Positions 43,553 through 51,188 of a DNA stretch of 64,000 nt are shown here, piece after piece. Below the pieces are notes generated by a model that did no database searches, was not told where the DNA came from, and saw nothing but the letters and a program-made list of their open reading frames with translations. Within the stretch, counting starts at the first letter, position 1; each line of letters starts with the position of its first letter. Position numbers and translations under genes: made by a program. The stretch spans positions 1 to 64,000 of the forward strand of contig JACKIE010000013.1 of NCBI GenBank assembly GCA_020638635.1. The letters run 5' to 3'. The stretch is from Planctomycetota bacterium. Lineage in GTDB: Bacteria; Planctomycetota; UBA8742; UBA2392.

Positions 43553-44784
43553 ACCAGGCCGAGCTGTTCGAGTTGCTGCGCTATTTTCCCCACGCGGCGC
43601 AACTCAAGTTTCATGCCAGCGATGCGCGCTTCAAGGTGCTGATCGCGGGCGCGCGTTTCGGAAAGAGCGTCGCTTCGGCGCGCGAGACACTGCTTGAGCT
43701 TCTGGCAGGGCCCACCCGGGGCTGGCTGGTCGCACCGACTTACGCCCTGGCAACGCCGGAGTTCAACTACCTTCGTGACGACATGTACCGCCGGCTCGAT
43801 GCTACCCCCGCGCAGGGGACCGCACCGCCGCGGCTCGTCTCTCCCTGGGGAGGCGACGTGACAGCGCTGTCGGCCCATCAGCCTGAGTCGCTGCTGGGGC
43901 AGGAGATCGATTGGCTGATCCTGTGCGAGGCCGCGCACCTGAAGCGCGACGCCTTCGAACGCTTCCTGCGCGCGCGGCTTGCAACCCGCAGCGGACGCCT
44001 GCTGGTTCCCACTACACCACACGGGCACAACTGGATCGAACAGCTCTACGAGCGCGGCCGGGAAGGCGAGCCGGGCTGGGACAGCTTCCAACACGCGACC
44101 TGGGAGAACCCGAACGTGTCGGCATCCGAGATCGAAGCCGCGCGCCGTAGCCTCCCTGAGGACACCTTCGCCGAGCAATATGGCGGCGTGTTCGCGTCGC
44201 GAGCCGGGCGGGTGTACCGGGAGTTCGAGCCCGCCCTGCACGTAGGCGCGCTGGTTGCCCCGCCGGGGGCATGGATATACAAGGCCATCGACTTCGGCTA
44301 CACAGCGCCCTTCGCCTGCCTGTGGGGTACGCTTGACGCGGACGGTCGCCTGATGGTGCTGCGCGAGCATTACCAGTCGGGCTGGGGCATCCAGCAGCAT
44401 GCCGCGCTGATTCAAGGAGTGGACAGGGGCTTTCGAGACGCGGGCTGCCGGGTCGGCCCGGCGTGGGCTGACCCGGCCGGCGCGCTTGAGCGCAAACTGC
44501 TGTCCGACGCGGGCGTACACACGCTGAAAGCCGACAATCGGCTGCTGGGCGGGATCGAGACCGTGCGTCAGCGCATGCTGAAGCGCGAGGACGGCACGCC
44601 GGGGCTGCACATCGACTCGGGTTGCCGCAACCTGCTGCGCGAGTTGGAGGATTGTGTGTGGGCTGAACGCGCGGACCCGCCGGCGCCAGCCCCGGGTGAC
44701 GACCACGCCTTGGACGCCCTGCGCTATCTGTGCGTGGCGCTGAGCCGAAAGGTGGACTGGCAGAACCGGGGGACCCTCTGGTAA
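43549..44784 (+). CDS. terL: Terminase large subunit-like protein
   Basis: The 411-residue protein matches phage DNA-packaging motors. The ATPase domain has AGARFGKSVASARETLLELL (Walker A), WLVAPTYALATPEFNYLRDD and the Walker B-like WLILCEAAHLKRDAFERFLR. PTTPHGHNWIEQLYERGREG is the coupling region. The nuclease domain begins IYKAIDFGYTAPFACLWGT (RNase H-like first acidic residue) and ends DDHALDALRYLCVALSRK with the last acidic residues. All key sites look intact. Portal, protease and capsid genes are missing nearby. It is translationally coupled to the ABC/GNAT gene. Confidence 0.87.
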   Translation: MNQAELFELLRYFPHAAQLKFHASDARFKVLIAGARFGKSVASARETLLELLAGPTRGWLVAPTYALATPEFNYLRDDMYRRLDATPAQGTAPPRLVSPWGGDVTALSAHQPESLLGQEIDWLILCEAAHLKRDAFERFLRARLATRSGRLLVPTTPHGHNWIEQLYERGREGEPGWDSFQHATWENPNVSASEIEAARRSLPEDTFAEQYGGVFASRAGRVYREFEPALHVGALVAPPGAWIYKAIDFGYTAPFACLWGTLDADGRLMVLREHYQSGWGIQQHAALIQGVDRGFRDAGCRVGPAWADPAGALERKLLSDAGVHTLKADNRLLGGIETVRQRMLKREDGTPGLHIDSGCRNLLRELEDCVWAERADPPAPAPGDDHALDALRYLCVALSRKVDWQNRGTLW

Positions 44785-44793
44785 CCTGCGCGC

Positions 44794-45063
44794 ATGAAGG
44801 AGTTTCGTCCATCAACCTGGATCATCCTCGGAATATTGGTGCTGTTCATCTTCGCGCCGGTGTTCTTCCTGGACATCGAAGGTTTTCAGGCCACGCTGCC
44901 GCCGCCGGCGGACAACGGCCTGCGCCCGTCCGTGCCCGACAACGCCCCGATGCGCCCCACCAACCCCCAGTCACCCGGGAACGAGCCACAGGAACCGCCA
45001 AGCAACCAGCCTGCCAACGTCCCTGGTGACGAAAACGAAGAGCGCGCTAACGAGGCCAACTGA
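44794..45063 (+). CDS. Small single-pass membrane protein with Pro-rich tail
   Basis: The 89-residue protein has one membrane helix (WIILGILVLFIFAPVFFL, residues 8-26) and an extracytoplasmic tail rich in Pro, Asn, Glu and Asp. The tail is unlikely to fold alone. It lies 9 bp after the terminase stop and may be cotranscribed with it. No family is recognised. Confidence 0.55.
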   Translation: MKEFRPSTWIILGILVLFIFAPVFFLDIEGFQATLPPPADNGLRPSVPDNAPMRPTNPQSPGNEPQEPPSNQPANVPGDENEERANEAN

Positions 45064-45168
45064 AGCGCGCCATTAGTTGCGTCAATGCGGCTGTAAAGGC
45101 AGCATAGACGGGCTGTTGCAAGGTCGCTCACGTCTGCCGGCGTTTTGGCGCCCGGGAGTTGTCGCCCA

Positions 45169-46377
45169 ATGCTGGGCAAGTCCGACACGAAGGCTCTCCA
45201 GGAAAAACTCGACCTGCTGCAGGCCGAGAATGAGCAGTTGCGCCGCAAGTTGATGCTGCTCAGCGGCGCGGGCTCCACGGGCTCGATGACACTGGGAAAC
45301 CTGACCAGCTTCGGGCAGACCCGCGTGCCTGCGCCCCAGGCCACGATTGCCGGCCTTTCTGTCGCCTACCTGATCGTGGACAATCGTTGGCGTGTGATTC
45401 GCTTGAACACGCGCATGGGCGACTTTTTGAACGTCCACAAGGACGTCGTCAATGCCAAGCCCTCTCTCGCTGAGCTGGACAACCTGGAGTGGGCGCCACA
45501 CGTGTTCCAGACCCTGCTGCAGGACGCGGGCGAAAGCCATGTCGAGGAGATTTTTGAAGCGGAGCGCCCCAACCCCGTTACCGGGCGCTCGGATTACTTC
45601 CAGTTCAAGGCCGTCTGGTCCGGCGAGCAGGGCACCGTCACCGTGGAGGACGTTACACGTCTGCGCACCACGCGGCAGTTCTTCGAGCGGCTTGTGAGCC
45701 CCCGCATCGTGGAGCGGCTGCTGGACAGCCAGGAAGACCCGTTCGTCTCGCAGAAGCGCAGCATGTCCGTGCTGTTCGCCGACCTGCGCAGTTTCACGAC
45801 GTTCTGCGAGAACGTGGAAGCGCCAAAGGTGCAGGCGGTGTTCAACGAGTTCTTTGACGTCTGCATGCAGGCACTTGAAGCAAACGACGCTACGTTGGAC
45901 AAATTCGTGGGCGACCAGGTGATGGCGCTGTTCGGCGCACCGCTGCCCAACCCCGGGCACGCCTACAACGCGGTGAAGGTGGCCGTGGACCTGCAGCAGG
46001 CCATGCAGCGCACTCGGCGGCGCTGGATTGAAGAAGGGATGTTGCCCAAGGCACTGGTGGACGCCAACCCGGAAATCCTGACGCTGGGCGTGGGGATCAA
46101 CAGTGGCGAGATGCTGCTTGGCATGTTTGGCTCGCAGAAAGCGAACCAGTACACTGTGCTGGGCCACCACGTGAACCTGGCGGCGAGATTGTGCAGTTTT
46201 GCCTCGGGCAACGAAGTGCTGGCCTCGATCGGCACGGTGCAGGAGATCAGCAAGTACGCCAAGGAGAACCCGGCACGGATCGCGATCCCGATCAAGTTCC
46301 GGACCAAGGCGCAGATCGAAGTGAAAGGCATCGCCGAGCCGGTGACGGTGGCGACCCTGGCCTACGAAATGGCCTGA
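45169..46377 (+). CDS. Class III adenylate/guanylate cyclase with PAS-like domain
   Basis: The 402-residue cytoplasmic protein begins with a coiled coil (LQEKLDLLQAENEQLRRKLM), has a PAS-like segment at residues 65-175 (YLIVDNRWRVIRLNTRMGDF) and a cyclase catalytic domain from about 200. That domain holds MSVLFADLRSFTTFCENVEA with the first metal aspartate, DKFVGDQVMALFGAPLPNPG with the second aspartate, and LGVGINSGEMLLGMFGSQKA. It makes cAMP or cGMP in response to a signal sensed by the PAS-like part. The next gene starts 11 bp later. Confidence 0.9.
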   Translation: MLGKSDTKALQEKLDLLQAENEQLRRKLMLLSGAGSTGSMTLGNLTSFGQTRVPAPQATIAGLSVAYLIVDNRWRVIRLNTRMGDFLNVHKDVVNAKPSLAELDNLEWAPHVFQTLLQDAGESHVEEIFEAERPNPVTGRSDYFQFKAVWSGEQGTVTVEDVTRLRTTRQFFERLVSPRIVERLLDSQEDPFVSQKRSMSVLFADLRSFTTFCENVEAPKVQAVFNEFFDVCMQALEANDATLDKFVGDQVMALFGAPLPNPGHAYNAVKVAVDLQQAMQRTRRRWIEEGMLPKALVDANPEILTLGVGINSGEMLLGMFGSQKANQYTVLGHHVNLAARLCSFASGNEVLASIGTVQEISKYAKENPARIAIPIKFRTKAQIEVKGIAEPVTVATLAYEMA

Positions 46378-46388
46378 ACGGGGATGAC

Positions 46389-47777
46389 ATGGCAGGCGGG
46401 CAGCACAACCACGGCAAGCCGGGGCCGCAGCGCGGGCAGGCGCGCCCGCCGCTTCCGCGCCCCAAGCTGCCCGGCCAGGGCAACCCGGTGCGCAACCCGG
46501 TTCCAGCACCGCCGCCCAGCCAGCGCGTGCCGCCGCCCAAGGCGCCCGCGCCGGGTCTGCGCCCACCCACCCGCCAGCGCCCCGCGCCGCCCGCTGTGGG
46601 CAAGCGCCCTTCATCGCCCGTGGCTCCCGGCGCCAAGCGACCCTCGGCGCCCGTACAGAACCCGGAGGGCAAGCGGGCTTCATCAACGGTCCAGGGCACA
46701 CGCCGCACCGCCCCCCCGGAGGCGGCGCCCGTCGAGGTGCCAGCGCCCAAGGCGAAGAAGGAGCCCACCTCGGTCGAAGAGCTGATTCCGGTGTTGATCC
46801 GCCACGCGGTGAAACGCGACGAGGGTCTGCAGATCGCCGCCTTTGAGGAGAAGTTTTACCCGCGGCTGCGCGCCTTCGTGCCTGAGTCGCTGCAGCGCAT
46901 GGAGAAGGAAATCATCAACGAGTACCTCGTTGACATCGCCCACGCCATCTACGTGGCAATCGTGGTCGGCCAGTTCAGCCCGCGCCCCGTACTGTGTGGA
47001 GTGCGCGCCGCGGAGTTGGCGGCCGACCTGATCGAGCGCGTGCTGCAGGACATCAGCGGCAAGGATGACAAGCGCATCACCCAGATCCGCTGCGGAAACC
47101 TGCTGGTAGGCCTGACGTTGAACGCGGTGCGCCTGCTGGAGAGCACGGCGCTGGGCCGACAGGCCATCTCCGGCTTCACGGACCGATACGAGCGCTCGGT
47201 GATCACCACCTATGGGCTGAAGACTCAGGCTGAAGCTACCGGCAAGGCGCCTTGGGTGGGCGACAAGGGCAGCCCGCTCGACAAGCGCATCGGGCGCGCC
47301 ATCAACACCATGAGCAACGTCTTCGGAGACTACATCGGCCAGCACGGCGAAACGTTGGACGACGGCCAATACGACGAGCTGATGCGCGAGTTTGACGGCT
47401 TCATGGATCGCTTCGCCCCCTACATCGAGGGCGGGCGCACCACGGCCGACGAACGCCGTAAAAAGCTGGCGCGGGGCACGACCGCCTACCAGAAAGGCGA
47501 GGCGCGCGTCGAACCCCTGGAAATCGTGGAGCTGCGCACGCGCCCGGCAGGCGTGGAGATCGTGTTGGCCGACAAGCGCATCCTGTTCGTCAGCACGAAG
47601 GACGCCAAGCGAGTCGGCAAGGCAGCCGAAGGCGAGGTGGACGACACGGCCAAGCGCGAGCGCGCAGCGCTGGAGAAGCGCGCCCAGGAAAGCGGCGAGT
47701 TTGACCCCCAGGAAGACGACGCGGCTATCGCCGAGATCGAAGCCCAGATGAAAGCCAACAAGGGCAAGAACCTGTAG
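46389..47777 (+). CDS. Hypothetical protein with Pro-rich N-terminus
   Basis: The first 125 residues of this 462-residue protein are Pro/Ala/Lys-rich and probably disordered (VPAPPPSQRVPPPKAPAPG). A helical domain of about 300 residues follows (TSVEELIPVLIRHAVKRDEG, LADKRILFVSTKDAKRVGKA). The end is a Lys/Glu-rich helix. No membrane segment or known family is recognised. It starts 11 bp after the cyclase stop, so it may act with it. Confidence 0.65.
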   Translation: MAGGQHNHGKPGPQRGQARPPLPRPKLPGQGNPVRNPVPAPPPSQRVPPPKAPAPGLRPPTRQRPAPPAVGKRPSSPVAPGAKRPSAPVQNPEGKRASSTVQGTRRTAPPEAAPVEVPAPKAKKEPTSVEELIPVLIRHAVKRDEGLQIAAFEEKFYPRLRAFVPESLQRMEKEIINEYLVDIAHAIYVAIVVGQFSPRPVLCGVRAAELAADLIERVLQDISGKDDKRITQIRCGNLLVGLTLNAVRLLESTALGRQAISGFTDRYERSVITTYGLKTQAEATGKAPWVGDKGSPLDKRIGRAINTMSNVFGDYIGQHGETLDDGQYDELMREFDGFMDRFAPYIEGGRTTADERRKKLARGTTAYQKGEARVEPLEIVELRTRPAGVEIVLADKRILFVSTKDAKRVGKAAEGEVDDTAKRERAALEKRAQESGEFDPQEDDAAIAEIEAQMKANKGKNL

Positions 47778-47780
47778 TCG

Positions 47781-48710
47781 CTACGAGCGGGTGATGTGGT
47801 CGGCCAAGGCGCGCTGACGGATGCCGGTGTCGATGCTGGTGTCTTTCTTGGGGTTGATCGCGCGGATCAGGTCGGCGATCAGCAAGTCGAGGAAGCCCAC
47901 CACCGCGCTGTGGAAGAGCGGCTCGTCAAACGCCGCGCCGAACTCCTTGCTCAGGGCGCGCAGCACGCTGGCGCACTGCTGATTGGTGCGCTTCAGGTGC
48001 CGCTTCAGCAGCGTGTCGAGCGTGAGCTGCTTCTTGATGCGATCCGGCATGTTCAGCGAATCCGCGATCACGTCGCGCACGCGCGGGAAGTACACATCGA
48101 ACTTGCTGCTGTTCCTGGCACGCACCGAGCGAACCACCGCGCCGCGCCCGGGACCATCGTGGCCGCACATCTTGCAGCAGTCGGCTCCCGCGGTGTCGAA
48201 CAGCGCGCCGCAGTTTGCGCACATAGGATGCACGCGGATCAGAGCTTCGACGGCGTCGTGGGTGGGCGCAAGCCTGGTGCAGTGGCGCAGGCTGCGCGCC
48301 GCGGAATCAAGCTGCCCCAACTCGATCTGCGCGCGGGTGCGGCGCACCCACAGCTCGATGTTGGTCGGGTCGCGCTTGAGCCCACTGGCCGTCGCGCGCA
48401 ACACGCCTTCATGGTTTGCAAGCTGTCTGAGGTAGTCGGCCAGCACGCGCCAGGTGTCGATGCGGTCCGGCGCCGCGACCGCCACGCCGCCTAGGCGCGC
48501 TACCACGCTATCACGCCGGCGCTTGATCTCGGCCGTCGAACCGGACTGGTTGGCCCAGGCGCGGCGCGCGAGCTCGATTTCGCAGGTGACGGGATCCAGC
48601 TGCCGGGCGCGGGTAAGCCACTCCTCGGCCCTTATGGAATCGCCTACCATCACGGCCTGGCCGCTCTGGTTGACCATTTCAATGATGGTGTCTTCGTGGT
48701 TCTCGTTCAC
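47781..48710 (-). CDS. TPR-like protein with a zinc ribbon
   Basis: This 309-residue protein starts with GTG at 48710 (GGAAG five bases upstream). Helical TPR-like segments occupy residues 1-140. A four-cysteine zinc ribbon, CANCGALFDTAGADCCKMCG, lies at residues 147-166. A helical C-terminal domain follows (KKQLTLDTLLKRHLKRTNQQ). The ribbon suggests binding of nucleic acid or protein. It is convergent with the hypothetical gene at 46389 and divergent from panB. Confidence 0.65.
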   Translation of the reverse strand: MNENHEDTIIEMVNQSGQAVMVGDSIRAEEWLTRARQLDPVTCEIELARRAWANQSGSTAEIKRRRDSVVARLGGVAVAAPDRIDTWRVLADYLRQLANHEGVLRATASGLKRDPTNIELWVRRTRAQIELGQLDSAARSLRHCTRLAPTHDAVEALIRVHPMCANCGALFDTAGADCCKMCGHDGPGRGAVVRSVRARNSSKFDVYFPRVRDVIADSLNMPDRIKKQLTLDTLLKRHLKRTNQQCASVLRALSKEFGAAFDEPLFHSAVVGFLDLLIADLIRAINPKKDTSIDTGIRQRALADHITRS

Positions 48711-48854
48711 GGCGCTTCCGGATGCCCGGCTGGCAAAACATCCAATAATGTACCGGATTGCACAAGCGGGGAACATCCCCTTTCGCGCCCGGCGTTCGAC
48801 CCACGGACAACTCGCCGCCCAACAGCTAGCATGAACCCGGACCAAGGACACGAT

Positions 48855-49640
48855 ATGCCCAAACGCACCACCATACGCGACATCCAGAACAAGGCCAACG
48901 ACGGCCAGAAGATCAGCATGGTCACGGCCTACGATGCCTTCAGTGCAAAGCTGGTCGAGCAAGCCGGCATCGATATCGCACTGGTGGGCGACAGCGTCGG
49001 CACTACCCTGCAAGGCCGCAACGACACGCTCGGCGTCAGCATGCAGGACATGCTGTACCACACCGAGATCGTCGCCCGCAGCACCGAGCGCGTGCTGGTA
49101 ATCGGTGACATGCCCTTCGGCAGCTACCAGGTAAATGAAGACCAGGCCATGCAGAACGCGGTGGCCTTCCTGAAGGCGGGCGCCAACGCCGTCAAGTTGG
49201 AGGGCGGCGCCAGCGTGATGCCGATCATCGAGCGCATGTGCGAGGCCGGCATCCCGGTGATGGGCCACCTTGGCTTCACGCCCCAGAGCACAAACATCAC
49301 CAGCGGCCCGCGCGTCAACAAGTCACGCGACGAGTTGATGGAGGATGCCGAGAGCCTGGCCGACGCGGGAGTGTTCGCCCTGGTGCTGGAGATGGTGCCC
49401 GGCAAGATCGCCCAGGAGATCACCAAAGCGACCAGCGTGCCCACCATCGGTATCGGCGCGGGGCCCCACACAAACGGGCAGGTGCTGGTGTTCCATGACA
49501 TGCTGGGCTTCAGCCCAGAGTTCAGCCCGAAATTCCTGAAGCGCTACCTGGACTTCCACCAGCAGGCGTTGAGCGCTTTGAAGCAGTACAAACAGGAAGT
49601 CGAAGGCGGCACGTTCCCGGGCGAAGAGCACAGCTACTAA
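48855..49640 (+). CDS. panB: 3-methyl-2-oxobutanoate hydroxymethyltransferase
   Basis: This is the first enzyme of pantothenate synthesis; it transfers a hydroxymethyl group from methylenetetrahydrofolate to ketoisovalerate. The 261 residues match the family over their full length: ISMVTAYDAFSAKLVEQAGI, LVGDSVGTTLQGRNDTLGVS, FGSYQVNEDQAMQNAVAFLK, GHLGFTPQSTN and TIGIGAGPHTNGQVLVFHDM. AAGGACA precedes the ATG. Asp and Glu residues for magnesium binding are present. Other pantothenate genes are not in the window. Confidence 0.96.
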   Translation: MPKRTTIRDIQNKANDGQKISMVTAYDAFSAKLVEQAGIDIALVGDSVGTTLQGRNDTLGVSMQDMLYHTEIVARSTERVLVIGDMPFGSYQVNEDQAMQNAVAFLKAGANAVKLEGGASVMPIIERMCEAGIPVMGHLGFTPQSTNITSGPRVNKSRDELMEDAESLADAGVFALVLEMVPGKIAQEITKATSVPTIGIGAGPHTNGQVLVFHDMLGFSPEFSPKFLKRYLDFHQQALSALKQYKQEVEGGTFPGEEHSY

Positions 49641-49713
49641 AGGGCATCCAGGGTTCCGATGCGGAGATTCCTCGATCCCGGGTCAATCCGCGCGGCAGTC
49701 GTGATGGATTGCT

Positions 49714-50181
49714 CTAGCCGATCAGCGCTCGAAGCATCCAGGCGGTCTTTTCGTGCACCCGCATGCGGTCGCTGATCAGGGCCGTTGAGCTTTCGTCGCC
49801 GGCACCCTGCGTCAGAGGCAGCAGCTCGCGACTGGTGCGGATCACCGTTTCGTGCCCTTCCACCAGCTGCTTGATCATTTCCTTCCAGTCCGGGTTGCCT
49901 TCCGCTTCCTTGATACTGCTCAGGCTCGCGAACGCCTTGTAGCCGCCCGGTGCAAACTCGCCCAACGCGCGAATGCGCTCGGCTATTTCGTCCACGGCCG
50001 TCCACATTTCAGTGTACTGGGTCATGAACATCAGGTGCAGCTCGTTGAAATGCGGGCCGGTCACGTTCCAGTGGAAGTTGTGTGTCTTCAGGTACAGCGT
50101 GTAGGTGTCCGCCAGCAGCCTGGCGAGGCCCTTGGCGAGCTCCTTACGCTTGCCTTCGTCGATGCCGATGTTCGGTTGCAT
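49714..50181 (-). CDS. dps: Dps-family ferritin-like DNA-protection protein
   Basis: The 155-residue protein has the Dps ferroxidase signature (KTHNFHWNVTGPHFNELHLM, then YTEMWTAVDEIAERIRALG) and the four-helix bundle pattern. It stores iron as a dodecamer and detoxifies peroxide in the cytoplasm. The N-terminus is short and not very basic, so strong DNA binding is uncertain. It is a single gene convergent with panB. Confidence 0.95.
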   Translation of the reverse strand: MQPNIGIDEGKRKELAKGLARLLADTYTLYLKTHNFHWNVTGPHFNELHLMFMTQYTEMWTAVDEIAERIRALGEFAPGGYKAFASLSSIKEAEGNPDWKEMIKQLVEGHETVIRTSRELLPLTQGAGDESSTALISDRMRVHEKTAWMLRALIG

Positions 50182-50236
50182 GATTTCTCCTGGTCGTGTC
50201 GGCGTTCTAACGCGGTCCTGTTTGCCGTCCATTCCA

Positions 50237-51151
50237 TTAATTGCGCACGTTCCCCCAGGCTTCGACGCGCCAGGTTGCGGGCAGTTCAGCCTGCCAGGTG
50301 CCGGTGCCCAGCCGGAAGTCGCTTTCCTCGCCTGCCTGCAGGCTGGTGCTGCGCGCGTAGCCGTGGGCGAAGGCGCAGGGCTGACCCGCAAGGTTGTAGC
50401 CCACCGCCATCACGTGCACCGAGCCAAGTCGGCTCTTGCTGTTGTTGCGCAGACGCCCCACCAGGAATGGGTAAGCCCTCAGGCCGGGCGACGGGTTGGG
50501 CTCCATTTCATGGCTCGGCAACTCCAGCTTGAGCTGCCGTGGCGTGCTGCGCGTGGCCTGCACCGGGCCTATCACCTCGAACTGCGCCGTGAACCGGCCC
50601 CGGTGGCTGCCCGTCGGATTCACCAGGATCCACACCGACTCGCCCGGCGCCAGGCGATACACCCAGGCGGCCGCCTCGTGGTCGAACGCGGCGCGCCCCT
50701 GCTCGTCCTTCGCGTGTGCGCGCACTTTGGGGAACGAGATCGAAACCTCGCCCGTGTTGCGGTACTCCACCAGCCACCAGGGGCTGACGCCATTGCTGCC
50801 GACCACCACCTCAGGGCCGATCTCGGCCGCCAGACGGCCGCTTTCCACCGGCTCCGGCTCGGGCGCTTCGGCTTGCGGCAGCGGATCCGGCCGCGGTCCT
50901 TCCGGCGGTTCCGACCGCGCCGCGTACACGAACGCCACGATGCCCGCGCCCATTACCAGGGCCAGCGCGGCGACCACCCCCACCTTTTTCTGCGCAGCTC
51001 CCGCCGCGACGGGCATCGCCGCGGCCGGTCCCGGCGGCTGCGGGTACTCGAAGTCGGCGTGGTACACGCGGCCGCAGCTCGCGCACTTGCGCGAGCCGTC
51101 GAACAGGATGGAAGCGCCCTGGAAGGCGCAGTTCGGACAGGCGATCGCCAT
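50237..51151 (-). CDS. Membrane protein with N-terminal zinc ribbon
   Basis: The 304-residue protein starts with a zinc ribbon (ACPNCAFQGASILFDGSRKCASC), has one membrane helix near residues 57-75 (VGVVAALALVMGAGIVAFVY) and an extracytoplasmic beta-rich domain (residues 110-304) with YRNTGEVSISFPKVRAHAKD, a pattern of Ig-like or FxLYD-type folds. The ribbon faces the cytoplasm. Similar layouts occur in envelope proteins of unknown role. It shares its strand with the large gene at 51189. Confidence 0.7.
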   Translation of the reverse strand: MAIACPNCAFQGASILFDGSRKCASCGRVYHADFEYPQPPGPAAAMPVAAGAAQKKVGVVAALALVMGAGIVAFVYAARSEPPEGPRPDPLPQAEAPEPEPVESGRLAAEIGPEVVVGSNGVSPWWLVEYRNTGEVSISFPKVRAHAKDEQGRAAFDHEAAAWVYRLAPGESVWILVNPTGSHRGRFTAQFEVIGPVQATRSTPRQLKLELPSHEMEPNPSPGLRAYPFLVGRLRNNSKSRLGSVHVMAVGYNLAGQPCAFAHGYARSTSLQAGEESDFRLGTGTWQAELPATWRVEAWGNVRN

Positions 51152-51188
51152 GGCCGGATGATAGCAGCCATGGCGATCGGGGCGGGAA

